The notes: generated by a model from the letters alone, not told the origin. Shown: positions 24,546 to 35,412, numbered from the stretch's first letter. The stretch is DNA of 64,000 nt from Symbiodinium natans (GCA_905221605.1 CAJNDS010002097.1:518501-582500); one strand, 5' to 3'. Made by a program: numbers and translations.

Positions 24546-24849
24546 TTAACCCTTAACCTAAACCCCAAGCCATACGAACAGTCCTGAATCGGGATTCTGG
24601 TACCCCCGATTATCATCCCAAAGGACTGCTAGCAAAAGGGGGAACATCCCAAAATGCGCCCCCTAAACCCTAAACCCTAAGCCCTAAACCCTAAGCCCTA
24701 AACCCTAAACCCTAAACCCTAAACCCTAAACCCTAAACCCGAAACCTAAGCTCTGAGCCCAACATAGAAGAATGTCGTCCCAACCCCTTGATCAGACTTC
24801 CCGAAGTTACGGTCCCGAAGCCCTCTGAGAGCCACGTACTTCCTCAGCC

Positions 24850-24960
24850 CTAAGGGTTTAGGGTTTAGGGTTTAGGGTTTAGGGTTTAGGGTTTAGGGTT
24901 TAGGGTTTCGGGTTTGGGGTTTAGGGTTTGGGGTTTAGGGTTTAGGGTCCGGGGTCTAGG
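24850..24960 (+). repeat. TTTAGGG array
   Basis: About eight perfect units, then TTTCGGG, TTTGGGG and TCTAGGG variants. The nearest C-rich tract (about 24660-24740) ends roughly 110 bp away in the opposite orientation. Confidence 0.9.
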
Positions 24961-25089
24961 GTCTAGGAATCCTAAACTTTAGGGTGCATGCTGCAGGGCC
25001 CCCGGGCTTTCCAGGCGCCGTGTCCAAGGCGGAGGCCACGTTGGCGCGGACGCCCTGCGCGCGCATCTTGGCCTGGGAGCTGTTGCGAT

Positions 25090-25370
25090 TCCGGGTTTAG
25101 GGTTTAGGGTTTAGGGTTTAGGGCTTAGGTTTAGGGTTTAGGGTTTAGGGTTTAGGGTTTAGGGTTTAGGGTTTAGGGTTTAGGGTTTAGGGTTTAGGGT
25201 TTAGGGTTTAGGGTTGAGGGTTGAGGGTTGAGGGTTAGGGTTTAGGGTTGAGGGTTGAGGGTTTGGGGTTTAGAACTTAGGGTTTAGGGTTTAGGGTTTA
25301 GGGTTGAGGGTTGAGGGTTGAGGGTTTGGGGTTTAGAACTTAGGGTTTAGGGTTTAGGGTTTAGGGTTCA
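25090..25370 (+). repeat. TTTAGGG array with duplicated GGGTTGA block
   Basis: A long run of TTTAGGG, then a block (GGGTTGA x3, GGGTTTGGGGTTTAGAACTTAGGG) that occurs twice, at about 25234-25290 and 25300-25350. This shows amplification of a variant-bearing segment. Confidence 0.9.
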
Positions 25371-25379
25371 GGTTTAGGG

Positions 25380-25600
25380 GGTTTAGGGGAGTTTGGGGAG
25401 TTTGGGGGGTTTGGGGGGTTTGGGGGGTTTGGGGGGTTTGGGGGGTTTGGGGGGTTTGGGGGTTTGGGGTTTGGGGGGTTTGCGGGGTTTGGGGGTTTGG
25501 GGGGTTTTGGGGGGTTTGGGGGGTTTGGGTTTGGGGGGGGGTTTGGGGGTTTTGGGGGGTTTGCGGGGTTTGGGGGTTTGGGGGGTTTGGGGGGTTTAGG
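25380..25600 (+). repeat. TTTGGGGGG variant array
   Basis: Regular GGGGGGTTT units with GCGGGGTTT variants; a larger subunit of about 90 bp is repeated (25466-25555 resembles 25550-25590). All-Gly/Leu open frames are artefacts. Confidence 0.9.
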
Positions 25601-25934
25601 GTTTAGGGTTTCGGGTTTAGGGTTTAGGGTTTAGGGTTCATGTAGGGTTGTAGACATCTTAGGGTGTAGGGGTTTAGGGCTCTACGGTTCAGGCCGGAGG
25701 TCTTAGAGATCCTACGTAGAGGTTCATGGGTTTAGGGTTTAGGGTTTAGGGCTTAGGGTTTAGGGTTTAGGGTCTAGCTTCGCGCGTCCACAACGAATAA
25801 ACCCGGCAAAGCCATTGATATCTGAGCCTTCAACTAGGGATTAGGATTTAGGGCTTCTGGTTGAGTCTTAATAGGGCTTACTCAAAACCTGAAACTCAAG
25901 GTTTTAGGCCGCCCCGCTACACCGCCCCGGCCGC

Positions 25935-26022
25935 TAAACCCTAAACCCTAAACCCTAAACCCTAAACCCTAAACCCTAAACCCTAAACCCTAAACCCTAA
26001 ACCCTAAACCCTAAACCCTAAT
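25935..26022 (-). repeat. CCCTAAA array
   Basis: About 12 perfect units. Confidence 0.95.
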
Positions 26023-26149
26023 GGGGTATAGGTACCCCAAATAAGGCCTGAGGCCACGGCATCCTCGTACTCTTTGAGGACACCTCCGCCTCCGCGCCCA
26101 CCGCGGCGGCCTCATGAGCAAAGTTGAAGGAAGGCCACAGTTGCAAGGC

Positions 26150-26266
26150 TTGGGGTTTAGGGTTTAGGGTTTAGGGTTTAGGGTTTAGGGTTTAGGGTTT
26201 AGGGTTTAGGGTTTAGGGTTTAGGGTTTAGGGTTTAGGGTTTAGGGTTTAGGGTTTAGGGTTGAAA
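26150..26266 (+). repeat. TTTAGGG array
   Basis: About 16 perfect units, opposite in orientation to the array 130 bp upstream. Confidence 0.95.
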
Positions 26267-27020
26267 ATTTAAGGGGTTAAGGGTTTGGGGTTGGAGGTTT
26301 CACTTCAGAGTTTAGAGTTTGGGGGGTTAACCTTGGGGTTCTAGGGCTTAGGGAACTCTAACCTCAACCCCTAGAACTTATAACCCTTCGGGCTCGCAGG
26401 GTTAGGGCAGGGACGGGCGAAAAACATCAAAGGTTCTGCGCACCTAAGGAGGCTTATGGGCAGTTGTACACGGAGTCATACGTAGGGTAACTTTTGCTAT
26501 ACCTGAGAATCTGACACGTGTTTTTAGCCCATAAACCCTAAACCCTAAACCCTACACCCTAAACCCCAAACCCTAAACGCTAAACCCTAAACCCTAAACC
26601 CTAACCTGCAAGCAGGGTCCAGAATCCCCTTGAACCCCGTACGAACGAGGGCCTCGGCCCCGTCCTCTGTCTGCACCTTTGCTCTGGCATCGAGGAGGGA
26701 CGTTTGGGGTTCAGGATATAGGGTTTAGGGTTTAGGGTTCAGGGTTTAGAGGAAGACAGGCTGGAGGTTCAGGGTTTTTCTGGGGTTCGGAGCTCGAGGG
26801 CTTTCAGGGCTTTAGGGTTTAGGATGGTTTTGGGGTTTGACAGACGGATTGCATGGACCTAAACCCTAACCCTACACCCTAACCCCTAAACCCTAAACCC
26901 TAAACCCTAGACCCTAAACCCTAAACCCTAAACACCAAACCTAAGGGTTTTTGTAAAGTGGCTTTCCGCGGCTTTGGCATCTGTGTCTCTTTGCTTGCGG
27001 GTGTTTAGGGCCTAGGTCTA

Positions 27021-27225
27021 CTTGGTAGCCCAGCAACCATATCATCATAAAAACTAAAACCCCCAATATACTACAATATAATTCTAATGGGTTGTATTTA
27101 CTATTAGGGCCCTACCTAATATTTAAAACCCCCAAAATACTATAACATATAACTATAATGGGGGGTATTTACTATTAGGGGGTAGGGGGGCTTTAATATT
27201 AGGGGGAGGGGATTACCAGCAACTC
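27021..27225. mobile_element. Rearranged member of the CTTGGTAGCCCAG family (tentative)
   Basis: It begins with CTTGGTAGCCCAGCAACCAT, like the 12501 and 28415 elements. It is then filled by two copies of an AAAACCCCCAA(T/A)ATACTA...GTATTTACTATTAGGG segment. No matching right end is clear. It may be a decayed or nested copy. Confidence 0.35.
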
Positions 27226-27730
27226 GGCCGAAGCGTACACGCTTCGTACGCATGTAGCACTCATCGCGACAGCCCGCGCCATCATGCGCCATCCGACCAT
27301 GAATCTTGACATATGATTCTCGGCGCTGTCCGACACTCCAGTTCTCAAAGTCTGCCTAAGAAGCGGCGTGTTCGTCTCGAATCAAGTTTTGGGGTTTAGG
27401 GTTTAGGGCGACAGACAGGGATAACCCTAAAGCCGAAATCCTAAACCCCAGACCGCATTCGGAACCAAGGCGTGCACTTCGCAGGATGTCGTTGAAGTCG
27501 GCAGCAGCCTCTCAGCACCAGATCCCAGGTTCCCATTCTGCTGGGCTTAAAGGAAGAAGCAGTTTAGGGGTTAGGGCTTAGGGTTCAGGGTTCAGGGTTT
27601 AGGGTTTAACTGAATCAACAGAACAATTGCGTATACTAAGTGAGCGGATAATTTGCAATCTAACACCATGATGGCAACTTACTTTAAGCTTCCTGTAACA
27701 AGAACCCAGGTTAGGGCGCAGCGTGACGTA

Positions 27731-27878
27731 CTTGGAGGTTCATGGTACTTAATAACTAATGATAACTGTACTTATAACCCACTTCTAAGCCCCTTAGCCC
27801 TTTAAGTGCTCTAATATGGTTATAATTGGGCTATAAGTACAATTGTTCTTGGGTTAATAAGTACCATGAACCTCCAAG
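27731..27878. mobile_element. MITE-like element, CTTGGAGGTTC family, copy 2
   Basis: The ends are CTTGGAGGTTCATGGTACTTA and TAAGTACCATGAACCTCCAAG, nearly perfect over about 20 bp. TA lies immediately outside both ends (27729-27730 and 27879-27880), as expected of a TA-targeting (Tc1/mariner-type) parent. The interior matches copy 1. Confidence 0.8.
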
Positions 27879-28256
27879 TACTTTAGGTTCCGTGACAACC
27901 TACGGTGCCCCACATGGTGACCCCTGAGAGGGGAGGAGGGATTGTAAGGGCATCCAAATGCTGGTAGTTGGGGTTGCATCTTATGATTTTAGTGTGGGCG
28001 TTTAGGAGATTCCAGCGAGTGATTCGTTCACCAATCAGACCCTTCACCCTGTAGCTTTTGACCCTCGACTTGGAGATGGAGACAGAAGACGCATGCGTCT
28101 AGTTCCAGCTCCAGCGGTAAGACTCATGAAGAGACGAAAAGACCATGAAATATAGTTCATGTCGTGCACAAGTTTACATCTGAACGCTTGGGGTCCCGAG
28201 GGTGTGTCAGTTGATTCACAGGTTGACTATTCCGGGTATGACACCCAGGTCTAGGG

Positions 28257-28280
28257 GTGTGTGTGTGTGTGTGTGTGTCT
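28257..28280. repeat. GT dinucleotide tract
   Basis: GT repeat of about 24 bp. The surrounding 27880-28410 is motif-poor single-copy-looking DNA without a convincing gene. Confidence 0.9.
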
Positions 28281-28414
28281 GTGATGGGTGAACGATATGA
28301 ACGTACCATGTGAGCTGGCTCACGGACCAAGATATGAGAGTCAAGGGTCTCAAGGGAGGATTCGTTCTCACGGGCGGCTCTTTGATGATGAGGATATGGT
28401 ACTAGCACCCTCTG

Positions 28415-28527
28415 CTTGGTAGCCCAGTAGCCATATTCTAATAAGGGCACCTTTTTTGGGGTTGGTTATTTTATAAGGGAACCTTGAACCCCCAAAAAAG
28501 GGAAACGGGTACCACTGGGCTGCCAAG
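28415..28527. mobile_element. MITE-like element, CTTGGTAGCCCAGT family, copy 2
   Basis: The ends are CTTGGTAGCCCAGT and ACTGGGCTGCCAAG. The interior matches copy 1 (TAAGGGCACC, TTTTATAAGGGAACC). A TCTG target duplication lies on both sides (28411-28414 and 28528-28531). Confidence 0.85.
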
Positions 28528-28974
28528 TCTGGAGATAGAAGTGAGCCTGTGAACGCATGAGTCCAATATGAATAGCAGTCGCAGTCTCAAGGTGTGAGTG
28601 AACAAGGCTGTCGAACAAGAGTGAGAAAGAGCACAACAAAAGCTGATGTTACTACCACTTCGTGTGGTAAACGCCTGGCTCACAGAACCCCCCTTGCATC
28701 TACCCCCTAGAGCCCTAAACCATGAACACAAAATCGAACTCTTCCGGCTCCTCAATCCCCAAATCCCGAACCCTAGACCCTAGAAACCCCTTCTTCTGCA
28801 GAATATGGGAGCCTAAGCCTGAACATTCCCTTCTCCTCCCCGTAAAATTTGTTAGAAATACACACTACGTGCCCAAGACTCCCTGAACCCTGAACCCTGA
28901 CCCCTGAACCCTGAACCCTAAACCCTGAACCCTGAACCCTAAACCCTAAACCCTAAACCCTAAACCCCAGACCC

Positions 28975-29380
28975 TAATATGCGAGAGTGCGTAAAAAAGA
29001 GGCCTGCGGATATTCAAGGTAACCCCCCCCCCTCCGTCACCCAACAAACCCCCCCCCCCCCCCCCCCCCCCCCCATGCTCAATTCCACATTTCCTCTGCC
29101 ATGTTTGGTAGGATTCCTATTGCTTTTTTTCGGAATCCTTCTAATTTCAAGAGGATTTCTATTAATGTAACAAGATTTCTATTTGCCTTCTTTTTTCGTA
29201 GCATTTCTAATCGGACTTCTACTTTAATTTTAATAGCAGTTCAATCAATTGTAATAGGAGTTGAACTTAATTCGACAAGGATTTCTATTTTTTCAATACG
29301 AATCCCGTTATACCTAATACAAATCTTATTAGAAGGGATAAAAATTAAAATCAAGTGAAACCCTATTAAGAACACTGTTA
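28975..29380. other. AT-rich segment with GGATTTCTATT motif, poly-C run
   Basis: A C run of about 25 bases at 29050-29075 precedes an AT-rich stretch. There AGGATT(T/C)CTATT recurs near 29110, 29152, 29175 (AGATTTCTATT) and 29278, which suggests a decayed short tandem repeat. Open frames are low-complexity and unsupported. Confidence 0.5.
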
Positions 29381-29388
29381 TTGACCAA

Positions 29389-29556
29389 GGGGGGGGGGGG
29401 GGGCCCCCCCCCCCCCCCCTTGAACAAGAGGGGGGGGGGGGGGCCCCCCCCCCCCTTGAACAAGAGCGGGGGGGGAGGGGGGGGGGGGGGGATGAACAAG
29501 AGGGGGGGGGGGGGGGGGGGGGGGGGAGGGGGGGGGGGAGGGGGGGGGGGGGGGGC
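29389..29556. repeat. Alternating poly-G / poly-C block with TTGAACAAGAG spacer
   Basis: G runs and C runs of 10-25 bases are separated by TTGAACAAGAG or ATGAACAAGAG (29418, 29455 and about 29490). Adjacent G and C runs could form very stable hairpins. Pro/Gly open frames are artefacts, and run lengths are likely uncertain. Confidence 0.85.
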
Positions 29557-29595
29557 TGAGCCTAATCCCATCCCCCTCATATGAAACGGGGGGGC

Positions 29596-29650
29596 CCCCG
29601 TGGCTGAGCAAAATAGGGTCTATTTAGAAGCTGGGGCTTGTGATTGTGAA
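29596..29650. mobile_element. Single end of the GGGTCTATTTAGAAGC family
   Basis: TGAGCAAAATAGGGTCTATTTAGAAGCTGGGGCTTGTGAT matches, on the opposite strand, the right end and outside flank of the element at 59843-59937. Only this end is present. Both copies lie next to a homopolymer G/C block. Confidence 0.6.
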
Positions 29651-29779
29651 GCAAAGTTTAGTTCATGATTAAGCAGCTACATCTTTAGTAACATCCCACA
29701 ATCTGAGACTCCACAGCCTGCATCTGCCACTCGAAACCCTCATCCCCAAAGTCTAGCCTTTCCGTCACATGCATTGAAT

Positions 29780-32700
29780 AATCGGACTCGATGACCCTAA
29801 GTTTATTTTAAGCCTTAGCCGTGCATTCGCGCGCACTTTTCGGCCGTGCCCAGCTGCTACCCCCAGCCGAAGCGAAGGGCGAAAACAGTCTCAGATTGTT
29901 TGTTTTTCAGGCGCAGCGTTGCAGGAGTAGATGTGCTGGAATACTACTACATCATGGTGACTTGAGCCTAAACTCGATGGCCGGCCTCCGAAACAGTAAC
30001 CCTCATTAAAAAAGCTTTACCTGCACGCACATGCACGCGACTGCCGCGCCCCGGTTGCCACCCCGAGCCGAAGCGAAGGGCGGGGAACCGTTTTAGAATT
30101 TCTCTTTTCGGGCGCAGCAATGACCTGCATCCTAAGGACTCAATGACCTGCATCCTACACACTAACCCTGCTTCTAAACCTTAATTTTGCACTCACAGGC
30201 ACGCTACCGCCGTGCCCCGGTTGCCACCCCCAGCCGAAGCGGAGGGCAGGGAACCGTTTTAGAATTTCTCTTTTCGGGCGCAGCAATGACCTGCATCCTA
30301 AGGACTCAATGACCTGCATCCTACACACACTAACCCTGCTTCTAAACCTTAATTTTGCACTCACAGGCACGCTACCGCCGCGCCCCGGTTGCCACCCCCA
30401 GCCGAAGCGGAGGGCGGGGAACCGTTTTAGAATTTCCCTTTTCGGGCGCATCGATGACCTGCATCCTAAGGACCCAATGACCTGCATTCTACACACTAAC
30501 CCTGATTCTAAACCTTAATTGTGCACTCACACGCACGCTACCACCGCGCCCCGGTTGCCACCCCCAGCCGAAGCGGAGGGCGGGGAACCGCTTTAGAATT
30601 TCCCTTTTCGGGCGCAGCAATGACCTGCATCCTGAGGACTCAATGACCTGCGTCCTACACACTAACCATGATTCTAAACCTTAATTGTGCACTCACACGC
30701 ACGCTACCGCCGCGCCCCGGTTGCCACCCCCAGGCGCAGTGATGACCTGCATCCTAAGGACTCAATGACCTGCATCCTACACACTAACCCTGATTCTAAA
30801 CCTTAATTTTGGACTCACAGGCACGCTACCGCCGCGCCCCGGTTGCCACCCCCAGCCGAAGCGGAGGGCGGGGAACCGTTTTAGAATTTCCCTTTTCGGG
30901 CGCAGCGATGACCTGCATCCTAAGGACTCAATGACATGCATCCTACTATACACTAACCCTGAGTCTAAGCTTTAATTGTGCACTCACAGGCACGCTACCG
31001 CCGCGCCCCGGTTGCCGCCCCCAGCCGAAGCGGAGGGCAGGGAACCGTTTTAGAATTTCTCTTTTCGGGCGCAGCAATGACCTGCATCCTAAGGACTCAA
31101 TGACCTGCATCCTACACACTAACCCTGCTTCTAAACTTTAATTTTGCACTCACAGGCACGCTACCGCCGCGCCCCGGTTGCCACCCCCAGCCGAAGCGGA
31201 GGGCGGGGAACCGTTTTAGAATTTCCCTTTTCGGGCGCATCGATGACCTGCATCCTAAGGACCCAATGACCTGCATTCTACACACTAACCCTGATTCTAA
31301 ACCTTAATTGTGCACTCACACGCACGCTACCACCGCGCCCCGGTTGCCACCCCCAGCCGAAGCGGAGGGCGGGGAACCGTTTTAGAATTTCCCTTTTCGG
31401 GCGCAGCAATGACCTGCATCCTAAGGACTCAATGACCTGCGTCCTACACACTAACCATGATTCTAAACCTTAATTGTGCACTCACACGCACGCTACCGCC
31501 GCGCCCCGGTTGCCACCCCCAGGCGCAGTGATGACCTGCATCCTAAGGACTCAATGACCTGCATCCTACACACTAACCCTGATTCTAAACCTTAATTTTG
31601 CACTCACAGGCACGCTACCGCCGCGCCCCGGTTGCCACCCCCAGCCGAAGCGGAGGGCGGGGAACCGTTTTAGAATTTCCCTTTTCGGGCGCAGCGATGA
31701 CCAGCATCCTAAGGACTCAATGACCTGCATCCTACACACTAACCATGATTCTAAACCTGAATTGTGCACTCACACGCACGCTTGGTTGCCACCCCCAGCC
31801 GAAGCGGAGGGCGGGGAACCGTTTAGGAATTTCCCTTTTCAGGCGCAGCGATGACCTGCATCCTAAGGACTCAATGACCTGCATTCTACACACTAACCCT
31901 GATTCTAAACCTTAACTGTGCACTCACACGCACGCTACCGCCGCGCCCCGGTTGCCACCCCCAGCCGAAGCGGAGGGCGGGGAACCGTTTTACAATTTCC
32001 CTTTTCGGGCGCAGCGATGACCTGCATCCTATAAGGACTCAAGGACCTGCATTCTACACACTAACCCTGATTCTAAACCTTAATTGTGCACTCACACGCA
32101 CACTACCACCGCGCCCCGGTTGCCACCCCCAGCCGAAGCGGAGGGCGGGGAACCGTTTTAGAATTTCCCTTTTCGGGCGCAGCAATGACCTGCATCCTAA
32201 GGACTCAATGACCTGCGTCCTACACACTAACCATGATTCTAAACCTTAATTGTGCACTCACACGCACGCTACCGCCGCGCCCCGGTTGCCACCCCCAGGC
32301 GCAGTGATGACCTGCATCCTAAGGACTCAATGACCTGCATGCTACACACTAACCCTGATTCTAAACCTTAATTTTGCACTCACACGCACGCTACCGCCGC
32401 GCCCCGGTTGCCACCCCCAGCCGAAGCGGAGGGCGGGGAACCGTTTTAGAATTTCCCTTTTCGGGCGCAGCGATGACCAGCATCCTAAGGACTCAATGAC
32501 CTGCATCCTACACACTAACCATGATTCTAAACCTGAATTGTGCACTCACACGCACGCTACCGCCGCGCCCCGGTTGCCACCCCAAGCCGAAGCGGAGGGC
32601 GGGGAACCGTTTTAGAATTTCCCTTTTCGGGCGCAGCGATGACCTGCATCCTAAGGACTCAATGACCTGCATCCTACACACTAAACCTGATTCTAAGCCT

Positions 32701-34720
32701 TAATTGTGCACTCACGGGCACGCTACCGCCGCGCCCCGGTTGCCACCCCCAGCGGAAGCGGAGGGCGGGGAACCGTTTTAGAATTTCCCTTTTCGGGCGC
32801 AGCGATGACCTGACTCAATGACCTGCGTTCTACACACTAACCCTGATTTTAAACTTTAATTGTGCACTCACAGGCACGCTACCGCCGCTGACCTGCATTC
32901 TGATTCTAAACCTTAAGTGTGCACTCACAGGCACGCTACCGCCACGCCCCGGGCGCAGCCATGACCAGCATCCTAAGGACTCAATGACCTGCATCCTACA
33001 CACTAACCCTGATGCTAAACCTTAATTGTGCACTCACACGCACGCTACCGCCGCGCCCCGGTTGCCACCCCCAGCCGATTCGGAGGGCGGGGAACCGTTT
33101 TAGAAGTTCCCTTTTCAGGCGCAGCGATGACCTGCATCCTAAGGACTCAATGACCTGCATTCTACACACTAACCCTGATTCTAAACCTTAACTGTGCACT
33201 CACACGCACGCTACCGCCGCGCCCCGGTTGCCACCCCCAGCCGAAGCGGAGGGCGGGGAACCGTTTTACAATTTCCCTTTTCGGGCGCAGCGATGACCTG
33301 CATCCTATAAGGACTCAACGATCTGCGTCCTACACACCAACCATGATTCTAAACCTTAACTGTGCACTCACACGCACGCTACCGCCGCGCCCCGGTTGCC
33401 ACCCCCAGCCGAAACGGAGGGCGGGGAACCGTTTTAGAATTTCCCTTTTCGGGCGCATCGATGACCTGCATCCTAAGGACCCAATGACCTGCATCCTACA
33501 CACTAACCATGACTAAAAACCTTAATTGTGCACTGACACGCACGCTACCGCCGCGCGATGACCTACGCGGAAGGTGGGAAACCGATTCAGAATTGTCTTT
33601 TTCGGACGCAGCGCTGCGGCAGTAGATGCGCTGGACAAGTATTACGTCGCACTGGCTTGAGCTTAAACTCGATGATCTGCATCCTAAGGACTCGATGTCC
33701 TGCTTTCTAAACTCTAACTCTGATTCCAAACCTTAGCTGTGCATTCACACGCACACTATGGCCGCGCCCCGGTTGCCACCCCCAGCCTCACCGGAGGGCG
33801 GGGAACCGTTTTAGCATTTCCCTTTTCGGGCACAGCAAGGACCTGCATCCTAAGGAATCGATGACCGACATCCTAAACTCTAACCCTGATTCTAAACCTT
33901 AACTGTGCATGCACACGCACGCTTCGGCCGTGCCCAGCTGCCACCCCGGCCTACGCAAGGTAAGAAACCGATTCAGAATTTCCTTTTTCGGACGCGGAGG
34001 GCGGGGAACCGTTTTAGAATTTCCCTTTTTGGGCGCAGTGATGACCTGCACCCTAAGGACAGTGGCCTGCATCCTAAACACTCTCATTTAAACTTTAACC
34101 GTTGATTTGCACGCAGTCTACCGACGTGTCCCGGAAACCGATGCAGAATTTCCCTTTTCGGACGCAGAACTGCAGCAGTATATGTGCTGGAATAATATTA
34201 CGTGATGCTAATTTGGGCCTAAACTCGATGACCTGCATCCCAAGGAATCGATGACACGCATCCTAAACTCTAATCCTGATTCCAAACCTTTACCGTGCGT
34301 TCACACGCACACTGCCGACGAGCCCCGGTTGCCACCCCGGGGAACCGTTTCAGAAATTGCTCGATGACCTGCATCCTCAGGAATGGATGACCTACATCCT
34401 AAACTCTAACCCTGATTCTAAACCTTGACTGTGCATTCCCACGCGCGCTACCGCCGCGCCCTGGTTGCCGCTCCCAGCCGCTGAGCCTAGAGGAAGGCGA
34501 TAAATCATATTATCCTTGTCAGGCGATGTCGGGGGCAGCGACGACCTGCATCCTAAGGAATCGATAACCGACATCCTAAATTTTAACCGTGATTCCAAAC
34601 CTTAACCGTGCATTCACACGTACGTTACCGCTGCGTTCCTGTTGCCACCCCCAGCCTAAGCAGAGGGCGGGGAACCGTTTTAGAATTGACTTGATGACCT
34701 GCATCCTCAGGAATGAATGG
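29780..34720 (+). repeat. Satellite array, about 170 bp monomer with higher-order structure
   Basis: More than 25 direct monomers. A typical unit contains ATGACCTGCATCCTA twice, ACACACTAACCCTGATTCTAAACC, GCACTCACACGCACGCTACC, CGCGCCCCGGTTGCCACCCC, then GCCGAAGCGGAGGGCGGGG, AACCGTTTTAGAATTTCCC and TTTTCGGGCGCAGC. The core is conserved from about 30000 to 33500 and decays towards 34720. Shortened monomers in which CCACCCCC runs straight into AGGCGCAGTGATGACC occur at about 30727, 31514 and 32291, giving a higher-order period near 780 bp. Both ends include longer divergent units with a GTAGATG(T/C)GCTGGA extension. Frames on both strands stay open for 60-110 codons because of the periodicity; I regard them as non-coding. 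Confidence 0.9.
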
Positions 34721-34869
34721 CCTACATGTTTTGCACTCAGACGGGCATGTCGGAATAAAAATGTTTTGGCTTCGCAATCTCAGACTCTCAGACTCTCGCA
34801 CGCAATGCGTCCTGTACACTGTACAAAAAGTATCTGACCTGAAACAAAGTTAAGTGCAACGCAGCCACC
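34721..34869. other. 3' flank of the main gene
   Basis: A short stretch between the last satellite remnant and the stop of the transposase exon. It holds TCTCAGACTCTCAGACTCTC and the near-palindrome TGTACACTGTACA. I cannot identify a polyadenylation signal with confidence. Confidence 0.4.
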
Positions 34870-35322
34870 TTACTGGCATGCTGTTGGCACACGGGTCTTG
34901 TGGCGTCCTGGGCGAATCAAAGGCGCTACGACGCGGAGTGCAAAGGGATGGCGTCTCGTTCGCTGCCTTTTCGGCGGCGGAGGAATTGCGGCGCTAGGCC
35001 GCTTAAGAATATTCGGAAGCGGTTTTGGCGCTGCCTTGACACGTGCTTGAGTAGCCTTGACTGCTGCCCGAGTAGCCTTGCGCTGCTCTGCGCCAGCAAG
35101 CAATGCTTTTTTCGGCATACGCTCATGTTGTTTCAGATCGGCACACCATTTCTTCCAGGTGGTGGCATCCCATATGTCCGCCATGCCAATCAGACGATGC
35201 GCTATTTGCTTCTGTGTATTTTGGCGTTGCAAAGGATGGTACAATGACATATTATGGCTACCAAGTTTCACGAATTGAAAGAAAAGAAGCTTGGTTTCTA
35301 GCGTGGAGCGATGCATAGCCAC
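34870..35322 (-). CDS. Composite element gene, last exon: transposase C-terminus with basic tail
   Basis: The frame opens before a CAG|G acceptor and reads VAMHRSTLETKLLFFQFVKL, continuing the helical region after the transposase glutamate, then IWDATTWKKWC. The tail is Lys/Arg-rich (KKALLAGAEQRKATRAA..., PPPPKRQRTRRHP), ending with TAA at 34870-34872. The KRQRTRR cluster could serve as a nuclear signal. Joined to the 35413-36236 exon across a 90-nt intron, the alignment expected for this transposase family (WF-acidic, then MHR) is kept without a gap. I chose the CAG|G acceptor over the more upstream opening of the frame for that reason. It is unlikely to be a separate gene, because no good ATG context precedes the conserved part. 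Confidence 0.65.
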   Translation of the reverse strand: MAMHRSTLETKLLFFQFVKLGSHNMSLYHPLQRQNTQKQIAHRLIGMADIWDATTWKKWCADLKQHERMPKKALLAGAEQRKATRAAVKATQARVKAAPKPLPNILKRPSAAIPPPPKRQRTRRHPFALRVVAPLIRPGRHKTRVPTACQ

Positions 35323-35412
35323 CTGAGTTCTCACTTGTTTATCAGACAAAGAACTATTCTAAGCTCTGTCGCGATGAATAAAGAGAAAAATGCAAAATTT
35401 TCACCGAGAAAC
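35323..35412 (-). other. Predicted 90-nt GT-AG intron
   Basis: Donor ATT|GTTTCTCGG and acceptor ACTCAG|GTG, phase 0. It removes the TGA that closes the upstream frame and the TAG before the downstream frame. Confidence 0.55.

Larger units (their letters stand above)
6240..28975. other. Telomere-motif mosaic (umbrella region)
   Basis: Fragments of roughly 50-300 bp of different composition are separated by tracts of TTTAGGG (G-rich on plus) or CCCTAAA (C-rich on plus), with frequent orientation changes and variants such as TTTGGGG, TTTTAGGG, GGGTTGA, GGGTTCG and GGGCTTA. Apart from the elements listed inside, I see no gene with convincing protein character. The many 60-190 codon open frames are mostly translations of the motif, which reads NPKP or FRV/GLGF according to frame. 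Confidence 0.75.

Noticed and set aside
29329-29611. Proline-rich / glycine-rich open frames
   Set aside because: They are products of homopolymer G and C runs.
30155-32703. Arg-rich proteins in the satellite array
   Set aside because: They repeat with the monomer and occur on both strands; no start context or conservation beyond the DNA repeat.
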